Shown here in pieces: positions 55,785 through 64,000 of a DNA stretch of 64,000 nt. Where the stretch lies: positions 4,257,001 through 4,321,000 of the forward strand of contig NZ_CP116346.1 in assembly GCF_030254645.1 (NCBI RefSeq). Direction: 5' to 3'. Origin of the DNA: Paucibacter sediminis (lineage in GTDB: Bacteria > Pseudomonadota > Gammaproteobacteria > Burkholderiales > Burkholderiaceae_C). The position numbers and the translations under genes are program-made. The stretch's first letter is position 1. Every line of letters begins with the position of its first letter. The notes under the pieces were generated by a model. It was given only the letters and a program-made list of their open reading frames with translations, ran no database searches and had not been told where the DNA came from.

Positions 55785-56558
55785 TCAGCGCTTGCCCAGC
55801 GGCGGGTTGTCGTTCGGCAACCAGCGCTTGTAGATGGTCAGAAAGCGACCGTCCTGCTTCATCGCATCGAGCTGCTGCTGCCAGGCCTTCACAGTGGCAT
55901 CGGGCGTGGTGAGCGAGAAGGCGATATAGCCCTCGGAGCTGGCAAAGCTGTAGACCACCTCGAAAGCGTCCGCCGGCACGCCGGCCTGGGCCATGATTTG
56001 CGGCATGGTGATGCGCTCGGTGGCAAACAGCGGCGCGCGCCGCGCCTGCAGCATCTTGATGCCCTGCACCGGGTCGCTCACCGGCACCAGGTTCTTGAAG
56101 CCCTGGGTGCTGAGCTGCTCGCCGGTGTACCAGTCGCGCACCACCAGCACCGCCTTGACCTTCTTCGCATCGTTGAGGCTGCGCAGGCGCACGCCGTCGC
56201 CGTTGGGGGCGTAGATCGAGCTGTAGAAGGTGACGATGGGGCCCACCCATTTGAAGAGCTTCTCGCGCGCCGGCGTGCGCGCCATCGCGAACAGCGCCAC
56301 CGGCTCACGGCCCTGGGCTTCGCGGTAGGCGCGGCTCCAGGGCATGAACTCGATCTCGGCCGGCGCCCCCAGGCGCTGCTGGATCTCGCGCACGATCTCG
56401 ACCGACAGGCCCTTGCCAACGCCGTTCTCGCTGAAATTGACCGGTGCGAACTCTTCGCTGAGCAGGCGCAGGGCGGGCGCGGCGCGCGCCATCGCTGGCA
56501 GGCAGCAGGCGAGGCCAATGGCGAAAGCAAGCAGTGAATGTCGCATGTGGAAGCGCAT
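55785..56558 (-). CDS. ABC-type amino-acid-like solute-binding protein
   Basis: A 257-residue exported protein (signal peptide to about MARAAPA) of the type-3 extracellular solute-binding class. Landmarks are LLSEEFAPVNFSENGVGKGLSVEIVREIQQRLG, EFMPWSRAYREAQ, FAMARTPAREKLFKWVGPI and DWYTGEQL. No permease or ATPase genes are nearby, so it may be a stand-alone sensor-like protein. ATG at 56558 or at 56546. Convergent with the LacI gene. Confidence 0.85.
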   Translation of the reverse strand: MRFHMRHSLLAFAIGLACCLPAMARAAPALRLLSEEFAPVNFSENGVGKGLSVEIVREIQQRLGAPAEIEFMPWSRAYREAQGREPVALFAMARTPAREKLFKWVGPIVTFYSSIYAPNGDGVRLRSLNDAKKVKAVLVVRDWYTGEQLSTQGFKNLVPVSDPVQGIKMLQARRAPLFATERITMPQIMAQAGVPADAFEVVYSFASSEGYIAFSLTTPDATVKAWQQQLDAMKQDGRFLTIYKRWLPNDNPPLGKR

Positions 56559-56674
56559 GCTAGCGATCCTGAACCAATCCACAAGCCGGGTCTGCCCCAG
56601 CGCTGTGGCACGCTGGCGGCGCGCCGTGCCTGGATAATCGCGCCGCCCGCCAGAACAGCCCCAATGCCCCAACG

Positions 56675-58927
56675 ATGAGCGCAACGCGCGACCCTTCTCC
56701 GCTCGAATTGCAGCCTCTGCTGCTGAGCTTCAACGCCAGGCGCTATGACGAGATGGAGCGGGCCGCACGCGCATTGCTGCTGAGCTTTCCGGACTCGGGC
56801 TCGCTCTGGAAGGCGCTCGGCGTCGCCCTGCAGGCCCAGGGCAAGGAGGCCATCGAGACGCTGAGGCGCGCGCGCTCGCTGCTGCCGGACGATGCCGAAC
56901 TGCCCAGCAATCTGGGCAATCTCCTGAGCCAGCAGGGCCGGCATGAGGAGGCGCTGAGCTGCTACCGGGACGCCCTCGCGCTGCGCCCCGATTTCGCCGA
57001 GGCGCATGGCAACCTTGGCCTGGCGCTGATGCGCGCCGGGCGGCTGGACGAAGCCCAGTCTTGCCTGCAACACGCCCTGCAACTGAAGCCGGGTTTCGTC
57101 GAAGCGCATTGCAATCTGGGCCTGGTGCTGCAGCGGCTTGGCCGCATGGACGAGGCGCTGGCTTCGTTTGAGCGCGCGCTCGCCCTCAAGCCCGACTTCG
57201 CCGCCGCTCAGTCGCTGCTGGGCAAGGCGCTGTTCGATGCGGCCCATGCCCTGGCCGCGCAGGGCCGGACCGACGCCGCGATCGCCCGCTACCAGCAGCT
57301 GCTGCGGCGGCAACCCCAGCATCTGCCCGCCCTGTGCAATCTGGGCCTGCTGCAGCAGGGGCTGGGCCGGCTTGCCGACGCGGAGGCACTCTACCGGCGC
57401 GGCCTCGCGCTCGATCCCGGCGCCACCGAATTGCTGAACAACCTCGGCAACACCTTGAAGGCCCAGGGCCGTCTCGACGAAGCCTTGACGCTCTACCGTC
57501 GCGCCATCGCCGCCCGCCCCGACGACACGCTGGCCCATGGCAATCTGGCCGCCGCCCTGCGCGAACTCGGCGACTTCGACGGCGCCGCGCATGGCTATCG
57601 GCGCATCCTGGCACTGCAACCCGAGCAGCGCTGGGCCCATAGCGACCTGCTGTTCCTGCAGTGCCATCTGGAGCCGGATACGGCGGCTGCGGCGCGCGCC
57701 GCGGCCGAAGGCTATGGCGCAACGCTGGCCAGCATCACCCCGGCGCGCGACAGCTGGCCCGACGCCGCCGAGCCGGCGCGCTGCCTGCGCGTCGGTCTGG
57801 TGTCGGCCGACCTGCGCGAGCATCCGGTCGGCTACTTTCTGCAAACCTTGCTGGCGGCCTTGGCGGCGCAGGCCAGCGACAGGCTGGCCCTGCTGATCTA
57901 CGCGAATAGCGCGCAGCATGATGGCCTCAGCGCAGCGCTGAAGGCCAGCGTTTCAGGCTGGCGCCAGGTGCAGGGCATGAGCGATGCGCAGCTGGCGGCG
58001 CAGATCGAGGCGGACGGCGTTGACATCCTGATCGATCTCTCGGGCCACACCGCGGGCAACCGCCTGCCCCTGTTCGCGCGCAAGCCCGCGCCGCTGCAGC
58101 TCTCCTGGCTGGGCTATTGCGCCAGCACCGGCGTAGCCGCCATCGACTATGTGCTGAGCGACCCCTGGATTGCGCCGCCGGGCACGGAGGCGGCCTTCAC
58201 CGAACGGCTGTGGCGCCTGCCCGAGAGTTTTCTGTGCTTCACGCCGCCCACGCCGGCCCTGCCGGTAGCCCCCCTGCCCGCTGCCGCACGCGGCCATCTC
58301 ACCTTCGGCTGCTTCAACAAGCTCAACAAGCTCAACGACGCGGTGCTGCGCTTGTGGGCCGAGCTGCTGGCCGCGGTGCCGGGCAGCCGGCTATACCTGA
58401 AGAATGCCCAGCTGGATATCGCCAGCACGCGCGCCGGCCTGCAGGCCCGCCTTGCCGCGCTGGGCGTGCCCGCCGAGCGCCTGTGGCTGGAGGGCGCCAG
58501 CCCGCGCGCAGACTATCTGCGTTGCTACGCAAACGTCGACATCGCGCTGGACCCCTTCCCCTACCCCGGCGGCACCACCAGCATGGAGGCGCTGTGGATG
58601 GGCGTGCCGGTGCTGACCCTGGCCGGCACCACGCCGCTGTCGCGCCAGGGCGTCAGCATCATGCAAAACCTGCAGCTGCCGGATTGGGTGGCCGCCGACC
58701 GCGCCGACTATCTGGCCTTGGCGCAGCGGCATGCCGCCGACCTGCCGACCCTGGCAGTGTTGCGCCAGGATCTGCGCGCGCGCCTGCTGCGCTCGCCGCT
58801 GTGCGACGCGCCCCGCTTCGCCACGCATTTCGAAGCGGCGCTGCGGCAGCTGTGGCGCCGCCACTGCGACGAAAAAAAGGCCCCGAACCAGTCGGGGCCT
58901 CCAGCCTGCGTCTCACCGCAAGCTTGA
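56675..58927 (+). CDS. TPR protein with O-GlcNAc-transferase-like (SPINDLY) domain
   Basis: A 750-residue protein. Residues about 20-345 are TPR repeats (LPSNLGNLLSQQGRHEEALSCYRDALALRPDFAEAHGNLGLALMRAG and similar, by landmarks). From about residue 365 a GT41/SPINDLY-type glycosyltransferase domain starts: LRVGLVSADLREHPVGYFLQTLL, DILIDLSGHTAGNRLPLFARKPAPLQLSWLGYCASTGVAAIDYVLSD, LTFGCFNKLNKLNDAVLRLWAELL and CYANVDIALDPFPYPGGTTSMEALWMGVPVLTL. This is the UDP-sugar site. Target proteins and sugar are unknown. The last ~20 codons cover a terminator of the opposite strand. Confidence 0.9.
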   Translation: MSATRDPSPLELQPLLLSFNARRYDEMERAARALLLSFPDSGSLWKALGVALQAQGKEAIETLRRARSLLPDDAELPSNLGNLLSQQGRHEEALSCYRDALALRPDFAEAHGNLGLALMRAGRLDEAQSCLQHALQLKPGFVEAHCNLGLVLQRLGRMDEALASFERALALKPDFAAAQSLLGKALFDAAHALAAQGRTDAAIARYQQLLRRQPQHLPALCNLGLLQQGLGRLADAEALYRRGLALDPGATELLNNLGNTLKAQGRLDEALTLYRRAIAARPDDTLAHGNLAAALRELGDFDGAAHGYRRILALQPEQRWAHSDLLFLQCHLEPDTAAAARAAAEGYGATLASITPARDSWPDAAEPARCLRVGLVSADLREHPVGYFLQTLLAALAAQASDRLALLIYANSAQHDGLSAALKASVSGWRQVQGMSDAQLAAQIEADGVDILIDLSGHTAGNRLPLFARKPAPLQLSWLGYCASTGVAAIDYVLSDPWIAPPGTEAAFTERLWRLPESFLCFTPPTPALPVAPLPAAARGHLTFGCFNKLNKLNDAVLRLWAELLAAVPGSRLYLKNAQLDIASTRAGLQARLAALGVPAERLWLEGASPRADYLRCYANVDIALDPFPYPGGTTSMEALWMGVPVLTLAGTTPLSRQGVSIMQNLQLPDWVAADRADYLALAQRHAADLPTLAVLRQDLRARLLRSPLCDAPRFATHFEAALRQLWRRHCDEKKAPNQSGPPACVSPQA
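58872..58900 (-). terminator. Intrinsic terminator of the RND efflux unit
   Basis: On the minus strand a 9-bp stem, AGGCCCCGA/TCGGGGCCT (58878-58886 with 58892-58900) with a 5-base loop, is followed by seven T (58872-58878 complement). It lies 32 bases after the stop of the RND gene. It is embedded in the last codons of the TPR-OGT gene on the other strand. Confidence 0.88.
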
Positions 58928-58931
58928 ACCG

Positions 58932-61900
58932 TCAGTCCTTCGCGGCGGGCATGGCGCCGGGCATGTCCAGCGGCATCGCGCTGCCATGGGCCGCGTCCGC
59001 CGCGGCAGTCTGCGAGCCCTTGGGCGCCGGCTTGCGCAGGCGCACCAGGTAGGAGTACAGCACCGGCACCACCACCAGGGTCAGGATGGTCGAGGTGATC
59101 ACGCCGCCGATGATGGCGCGGCCCATCGGCGCCTGGATCTCGCCACCCTCGTTGAGCGCGATGGCCATCGGCAACATGCCGAACACCATCGCCGCGGTGG
59201 TCATGATGATGGGGCGCATGCGGATCAGGCCGGCCTGCAGCAGGGCATCGGGCACCGAGGCGCCGGCCTTGCGTGCATGATTGGCAAAGTCCACCAGCAG
59301 GATGGCGTTCTTGGTCACCAGGCCCATCAGCATCACCAGGCCGATCATCGAGAACACGTTCAGCGTGGTCCCGGTGACCAACAGGGCCAGCATCACGCCG
59401 ATCAGGGCCAGGGGCAGCGAGGCCATGATGGCGATGGGTTGCACGAAGCTGCCGAACTGGCTGGCCAGCACGATGTAGATGAAGATCACCGCCAGGCCCA
59501 TGGCCGCCAGCAGACCCTTGAAGGCGTCGGCCTGCTGCTTGCCGGCACCGTCCACATTGAAGCTGGTGCCGGGCGGCAGGTGGGTCGCCTTGATGAGCTT
59601 CTGCACATCCGCGTTGACGTCGCCGGAGGGGCGGCCCTCGACGCCGGCGAACACCGCCTCGCGGCGCTGCAGGTTCTGGCGGCGGATCACCTCGGGGTTG
59701 AACACCGGCTCGATGGTGGCCACCTGGTCCAAGGCGATCGGCGAGCCGTCCTTGGCAAAGGCCACCGGCAGCTTGAGCATCTGGTCGACACGCTGGCGCT
59801 GCTCCACCGGCAGGCGCAGCAGCACCTCGACCTGGTTGCCATCGGGCGTGGTCCAGTAGGTGGCCACGTCGCCATTGACATAGGCGCGCAGCGATGCTGC
59901 CACCTGCGGGCCGGTCAGGCCCAGCTCGCGGATGGCCGAATCCTTGAGCTTGACGGCGAAGGCCGGCAGGCCAGGCTTGACGGTGGTCTCCACGTCCACG
60001 GCCCCCTTGATCTTCTTGATCTTGGCGACCAGATCGTTGGCCACCTGGGTCAGCACCTCGGGATCGTTGCCCAGGATGGTGATCCAGATCTCGCGGTTGC
60101 CGCCGACGCTGGCGTCCACGCCGGGGATCTTGGCGATGTCGGCGCGGATCGCGTCCTCGATCTCCTTCTGGCTGCGCTTGCGCGCCTTCTTGTCCACCAG
60201 CGAGATGCTCAGCGTGGCCTGGTTGCGGCCGGTGGCCAGGCCCTCGCCGGTGCTGCCGACCACGGTGGAGACCGTCTTGATCTCCGGGTAGCGGTTCAGG
60301 ATCTCCTCGATCTGCGCCACCTTGGTGCTGCTGCGCTCCAGGCTGGAGGCCACCGGCAGGCGCAGGTTGATCTGGGTAAAGCTGTCATCCGTCTTGGGCG
60401 CGAACTCCGAGCCCACGAAACCGGCCAGCACCAGCGCAATGAAGAAGCTCAGCGTGCCGCCCCACAGCACCAGGCCGCGCGGCGTGATGGTGGCAAAGCG
60501 CAGGCGGCGCTTTTGCGTGCGGTCGCGCAGGCCCTGGGCATCGAAGGGGCGCGCGAACACCGGCAGCCAGGCGCGGTAGCGGCGACCCGAGAACACCCAG
60601 CGGATGGTGCGCTCATAGACCCGGTGCAGCACATCCATGCCCAGGTCGGTGGCACGGATCATGTGCCCGATCACCGGCATGCGCTTCAGGTAGTGGCTGG
60701 GCGGGTCCTTCCAGACCGAGCTCAGCATCGGGTCGAGCGTGAAGCTGACGAACAGGCTCACCAGCACCGCCACCGCCACCGTGATGCCGAAGGGGTAGAA
60801 GAACTTGCCGATGATGCCGCCCATGAAGGAGACCGGCACGAACACCGCGCAGATCGCGAAGGTGGTGGCCATCACCGCCAGGCCGATCTCGTTGGTGCCG
60901 TCTTCGGCGGCGCGGTGGTGGTCCTTGCCCATCGCCACATGACGCACGATGTTCTCGCGCACCACGATGGCATCGTCGATCAACAGACCGATGCACAGCG
61001 AGAGCGCCATCATGGTCATGAAGTTGAGCGTGAAGCCGAAGGCATGCACGGCGATGAAGCTGGAGATCACCGCGATCGGCAGGGTCAGACCGGTGATGAT
61101 GGTGGAGCGCCAGCTGTGCAGGAACAGGAACACGATGGCCACGGTCAGCAGCGCGCCCTCGATCAGGGTGTGCTTGAGACCTTCCAGCGAATTCTTGACG
61201 TTGTCGCTGGAGGCATAGATCAGGTTCAGCTCGACGTCGGCCGGCAGGCTCTTGCGCAGCTCGGCCATCGCTTCCTTGACGCCGTCGCCGGTGGCGACGA
61301 TGTTGGCGTCCTGCTGCTTGAAGACATTGAAGGTCACGGCCTGGGCGCCATTGATGCGCGCGATGCTGTCGGCCTCGCGCTCACGCTCGACCAGCTTGCC
61401 CAGGTCGCCCAGGGTCAGCACCAGATTGCCACGCCGCGCCACCACCACGTTGACGAACTGCTTGGGATCCTTGACGCGGCCCTCGACGCGCAGGATCGCG
61501 TCGGCGGTCTGGTCGGAAATCAGGCCCACGGGCTGGTCCATATTGGCGTCGCGCAGGGCGGCCGAGATTTCGGCCGGCGTGACGTTGTAGGCGCGCAGGC
61601 GCAGCGGATCCAGATCGATGCGCACCTCGCGCGTCACCATGCCGCTCACGTCCACCCGCGCCACGCCGTCGACGCGACCGAGGCGCTTGGCCACCGTCAG
61701 CTCGGCCATCATGGAGAGCTCGCGCGCCGGGCGCGTCTTGCTCATCAGCGCGGCCAGCACCACCGGCTGGTTCTCCTCCACCGAGGCGCGCGCCACGGTG
61801 GGCGCCTTGGCGTCCTTGGGGAAGATCGCCTGCACGGCGGAGACGCGGTCGCGCACCTCCTGCATGGCGCGGCCCATGTCGGTGTTGAGGCCGAACTCGA

Positions 61901-62177
61901 CCTGGGCCTGCACACGGCCCTCGAAGCTGCGCGAGATCACCTTCTCGACGCCAGCGATGCTGTTGAGCGCCTCTTCCAGCGGCTTGGCGATTTCACGCTC
62001 CACCGCCTCGGGCGAGGCGCCGGGGTAGCGCACGTCCACTGAGGCCACCGGGATGGAGATGTCGGGCAGGTTCTCCACGCCCAGCTTGGCGTAGCTGAAC
62101 AGGCCCAGTACGCAGAGGGCCACCATCACCATGGTGGCGAAGACCGGGTTTTGAATCGAGACGCGTGTCATCCACAT
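58932..62177 (-). CDS. RND efflux pump inner-membrane transporter
   Basis: A 1081-residue HAE-1-type RND transporter with 12 membrane helices and two large periplasmic loops. The first helix follows [27 protein letters not shown]. The proton-relay Asp pair is in [20 protein letters not shown], the second-half relay region is in [24 protein letters not shown], and the family pattern [19 protein letters not shown] is near residue 55. It would export drugs, solvents or toxic compounds using proton flow, with the adaptor upstream. No outer-membrane channel gene is visible in the window. ATG at 62177. Confidence 0.94.
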   Translation of the reverse strand: MWMTRVSIQNPVFATMVMVALCVLGLFSYAKLGVENLPDISIPVASVDVRYPGASPEAVEREIAKPLEEALNSIAGVEKVISRSFEGRVQAQVEFGLNTDMGRAMQEVRDRVSAVQAIFPKDAKAPTVARASVEENQPVVLAALMSKTRPARELSMMAELTVAKRLGRVDGVARVDVSGMVTREVRIDLDPLRLRAYNVTPAEISAALRDANMDQPVGLISDQTADAILRVEGRVKDPKQFVNVVVARRGNLVLTLGDLGKLVEREREADSIARINGAQAVTFNVFKQQDANIVATGDGVKEAMAELRKSLPADVELNLIYASSDNVKNSLEGLKHTLIEGALLTVAIVFLFLHSWRSTIITGLTLPIAVISSFIAVHAFGFTLNFMTMMALSLCIGLLIDDAIVVRENIVRHVAMGKDHHRAAEDGTNEIGLAVMATTFAICAVFVPVSFMGGIIGKFFYPFGITVAVAVLVSLFVSFTLDPMLSSVWKDPPSHYLKRMPVIGHMIRATDLGMDVLHRVYERTIRWVFSGRRYRAWLPVFARPFDAQGLRDRTQKRRLRFATITPRGLVLWGGTLSFFIALVLAGFVGSEFAPKTDDSFTQINLRLPVASSLERSSTKVAQIEEILNRYPEIKTVSTVVGSTGEGLATGRNQATLSISLVDKKARKRSQKEIEDAIRADIAKIPGVDASVGGNREIWITILGNDPEVLTQVANDLVAKIKKIKGAVDVETTVKPGLPAFAVKLKDSAIRELGLTGPQVAASLRAYVNGDVATYWTTPDGNQVEVLLRLPVEQRQRVDQMLKLPVAFAKDGSPIALDQVATIEPVFNPEVIRRQNLQRREAVFAGVEGRPSGDVNADVQKLIKATHLPPGTSFNVDGAGKQQADAFKGLLAAMGLAVIFIYIVLASQFGSFVQPIAIMASLPLALIGVMLALLVTGTTLNVFSMIGLVMLMGLVTKNAILLVDFANHARKAGASVPDALLQAGLIRMRPIIMTTAAMVFGMLPMAIALNEGGEIQAPMGRAIIGGVITSTILTLVVVPVLYSYLVRLRKPAPKGSQTAAADAAHGSAMPLDMPGAMPAAKD

Positions 62178-62187
62178 GGCGTGCTCC

Positions 62188-63354
62188 TCAGTTGGCCGCC
62201 GGGGCTGCCACGGCGCTGGCCACCTTGGCATCCTTGGATTTGGCGGCCACCACCTCGGCCTTGCTGCCTTCGCGCAGATTGTCGAAGCGCGCCGCCAGCA
62301 CCTGGGCGTCCGCGCTGAGGCCTTGCAGCACCTCGACGCGGCCCTCGCGCTGGTCGCGCCGGCCGGTGGTGACGATGCGGCGCACCAGCGCGCCCTTTTC
62401 GATCATCCAGACATGGTCCTGGCCCGAGGTGCTGCCCACCGCGGCAATCGGCACCGCCAGGCGCTGCGCATCGTCCTGCAGCTCCACGCGGGCCACCGCG
62501 TACTGGCCGGCACGAAACTCCTCCTTGGGGTTGCTGAGCTCCAGGGTCACGCCGATCGAGCGGGTGCCGGGTTCGGCGGCCGGCGCGATGCGGGCGATGC
62601 GCGCCTCCACCGGCTTGTCCACGCCCTCGATGCGCACGTTCACCGCCATGCCGGGCTTGAGCCGGCTGACCTCGTGCGTACCCACCAGGCCCGCCAGCTC
62701 CAGCTTGCTGAGGTCGACGATGCTGAGGATCTGCTGCTCGGGCGCCAGCTTCTCGCCCGGCAGGGCATGGCGCTTGGACACCACGCCGTTGATGGGCGCC
62801 ACCAGGGCGGCCTGGCGCAGCACCACCTGGCTGGTGTCGTACTGGGCCTTGGCGCTGAGCAGGGAGGCGCGCGCCGCTTCCAGCGCGGCACGCGAGGTGT
62901 CCAGCGCGGTGGAGGCAATGAATTTCTGATCGGCCAGGCCCTGGTTGGCCTTGTACTGGCGCTCGGCCTGCTCGAGCTGGGCGCGGGCGGATTCGACGCT
63001 GGCGCTGCGCTCAGCGGCGCGGTAGCGCAGCTCCTCCAGATCGACCTGGCCCAGGGCCTGGCCGACGTGCACGCGGCTGCCTTCGGCCACCGCCAGGCTG
63101 AGCAGGGTGCCGGCCGACTTGCTGCGCACCACCACCGTGCCCGGCGCCACCAGCGGGCCCGAGAACTCGATCAGCTCGGGCATGCTGACCTTGGACGGCT
63201 TGACGACCTCGCCGGCGGTGAACTCCAGGGCCACCTCGGCCTTCTTGTCATCGGGTTTCTTGGGGCTATCGCCCTTGCTGGCAAACACGGCCACACCGGT
63301 ACCACCGGCCAAGATGGCCACGGCCACACCACCATAAATCCATTGCTTGCGCAT
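62188..63354 (-). CDS. RND efflux periplasmic adaptor (membrane fusion protein)
   Basis: A 388-residue adaptor with an N-terminal membrane helix (WIYGGVAVAILAGGTGVAVFA), the lipoyl/barrel-sandwich halves (GTVVVRSKSAGTLLSLAVAEGSRVHVGQALGQVD and LVAPINGVVSKRHALPGEKLAPEQQILSIVD), an alpha-helical hairpin between them (ESARAQLEQAERQYKANQ) and a beta-barrel domain (VGTHEVSRLKPGMAVNVRIEG, by landmarks). It lies 10 bases before the transporter gene, in the same direction, so the two are co-transcribed. The outer-membrane channel must be elsewhere. Confidence 0.93.
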   Translation of the reverse strand: MRKQWIYGGVAVAILAGGTGVAVFASKGDSPKKPDDKKAEVALEFTAGEVVKPSKVSMPELIEFSGPLVAPGTVVVRSKSAGTLLSLAVAEGSRVHVGQALGQVDLEELRYRAAERSASVESARAQLEQAERQYKANQGLADQKFIASTALDTSRAALEAARASLLSAKAQYDTSQVVLRQAALVAPINGVVSKRHALPGEKLAPEQQILSIVDLSKLELAGLVGTHEVSRLKPGMAVNVRIEGVDKPVEARIARIAPAAEPGTRSIGVTLELSNPKEEFRAGQYAVARVELQDDAQRLAVPIAAVGSTSGQDHVWMIEKGALVRRIVTTGRRDQREGRVEVLQGLSADAQVLAARFDNLREGSKAEVVAAKSKDAKVASAVAAPAAN

Positions 63355-63523
63355 GGTTCCCCCGATCGAAGCGGATGTTGAAAGTGGGGGCAGTGTAGGG
63401 ACGCGATTCGCGGCTGCCAGGGGGCCTGCGACGAACTGCGGATTGCTCGACCCCGACTGCTCACAGCACGGACAAAAGGTGGCCCATGCGTGACCAACCG
63501 TGACGAAATGCAAAGTGCACGCG

Positions 63524-64000
63524 TCAGCGCGTGGCGTCCAGCCGGGCGCTGCGCCAGCAGCACAGCGCGCCCAGCAGCGCCGCCGCGGTGGCCGCCCAGA
63601 AGGTGGCGGCATAGCCCCACAGCGAGGCCAGCGAGGCGCCGCCCACGCTGCCCAGCACGCCCGAGCAGCCATAGCCCAGCACCGAGTAGAGCGCCTGGCC
63701 GCGGCCGCGCAAGCGCCCCGGGAAGTAGCGAGTCACCAGCGCGATGCAGGCGGTGTGCTGGGCGGCAAAGGTGAGCGCATGGGTGCACTGCGCCAGCACC
63801 AGCACCCAGACCCAGGCACCGAAAGCGGCGGTGGCGGCAAAGCGCGCGGCCGACAGCAGCGCCGCCGCCATCAGCCAGCCATGCAGGCTGCCGCGCTCCA
63901 GCAAGCGGCCCTGGAAGGCAAACCAGACGATCTCCACCACCACCGACACCGCCCACAGCCCGCCCACCACCGGCTTGCCGTAGCCCAGCTCGTCCAGGTA
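63524..64000 (-). CDS. MFS transporter (N-terminus outside the window)
   Basis: The frame is open at the right edge. The visible 158 codons give about five membrane helices: VGGLWAVSVVVEIVWFAF, WLMAAALLSAARFAATAAFGAWVWVLVLAQCTHALTFAAQHTACIALV and others. It matches the HcaT/MFS_1-like group: LGYGKPVVGGLWAVSVVVEI at the beginning and YFPGRLRGRGQALYSVLGYG, where HAL-TF-A-x-x-H-x-A-C is the family signature. The substrate is unknown, perhaps an aromatic acid. Confidence 0.85.
   Translation of the reverse strand, partial: YLDELGYGKPVVGGLWAVSVVVEIVWFAFQGRLLERGSLHGWLMAAALLSAARFAATAAFGAWVWVLVLAQCTHALTFAAQHTACIALVTRYFPGRLRGRGQALYSVLGYGCSGVLGSVGGASLASLWGYAATFWAATAAALLGALCCWRSARLDATR

Noticed and set aside
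58731-62042. Very long open frame opposite the RND pump
   Set aside because: Composition (His, Asp, Gln repeats) is that of an antisense frame; the RND gene on the other strand is certain.

Overview
The window is a high-GC stretch of a betaproteobacterial chromosome. The gene content points to Burkholderiales, most like the Roseateles/Mitsuaria/Rubrivivax group: a tmk-holB-pilZ-tatD run behind mltG, a glycine-riboswitch gcvTHP-sdaA operon, a PEP-CTERM protein, DUF4936 next to ygfZ, and DUF4382 and TRAP transporter genes. No rRNA, tRNA, CRISPR array or insertion sequence was seen. Assignments rest on motifs and family resemblance read from the sequence; no database search was run.

Layout. 1-9,013 is ordinary chromosome: a thioesterase-GNAT fusion (cut by the window edge), a PEP-CTERM kelch-like protein, DUF4936/ygfZ, mltG-tmk-holB, a PilZ protein, tatD, an ankyrin protein and small proteins. 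9,282-12,240 is a lower-GC accessory block with a Clp-N/TIR-like predicted effector, a membrane-anchored unknown, a DUF2971-like unknown and a small HTH gene. 12,328-18,462 is an apparently complete 6.1-kb filamentous phage (inovirus): divergent repressors, ssDNA-binding protein, HUH Rep, major coat, small coat proteins, TspB-like adsorption protein, DUF2523 and Zot. It is bounded by 18-bp direct repeats; the right one sits in a dif-like site (18,444-18,471), so this is an XerCD/dif-integrated prophage and the locus is probably the chromosome terminus.

18,603-24,352 is a compact stress/redox cluster: Crp/Fnr regulator, NarL-type two-component pair, CBS protein, universal stress protein, host-attachment-family protein, phosphoribosyltransferase and GlcG/HbpS-like protein, with TTG-N8-CAA boxes in front of several units. 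24,373-30,723 has a putative Na+/H+ antiporter, a TolB-like amidohydrolase and a beta-lactamase-fold hydrolase. 30,847-34,444 is a response regulator-sensor kinase-DegP unit whose two promoters share a 15-bp motif. 34,563-40,773 is a tandem glycine riboswitch driving gcvT-gcvH-gcvP-sdaA, which would degrade glycine and then serine. 40,786-49,878 holds an aminopropyltransferase-like protein, DUF1275, an RHH regulator, an FtsH paralogue, a DUF4015 glycosidase-like protein, a patatin phospholipase and a sensor/diguanylate cyclase pair. 51,247-55,777 is a gluconate-type module (gntK-dctQ-dctM-dctP with a divergent LacI regulator and two identical operators). 55,785-64,000 holds a solute-binding protein, a TPR-OGT glycosyltransferase, an RND efflux pump with its adaptor, and a truncated MFS transporter.

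The most interesting part is 9.1-18.5 kb. The phage attachment site lies inside the repressor gene, so integration swaps that protein's C-terminus. The left flank carries a second copy of the HTH gene with the same start/stop junction, which suggests two related dif-integrated elements in tandem, the left one carrying a possible anti-phage effector.
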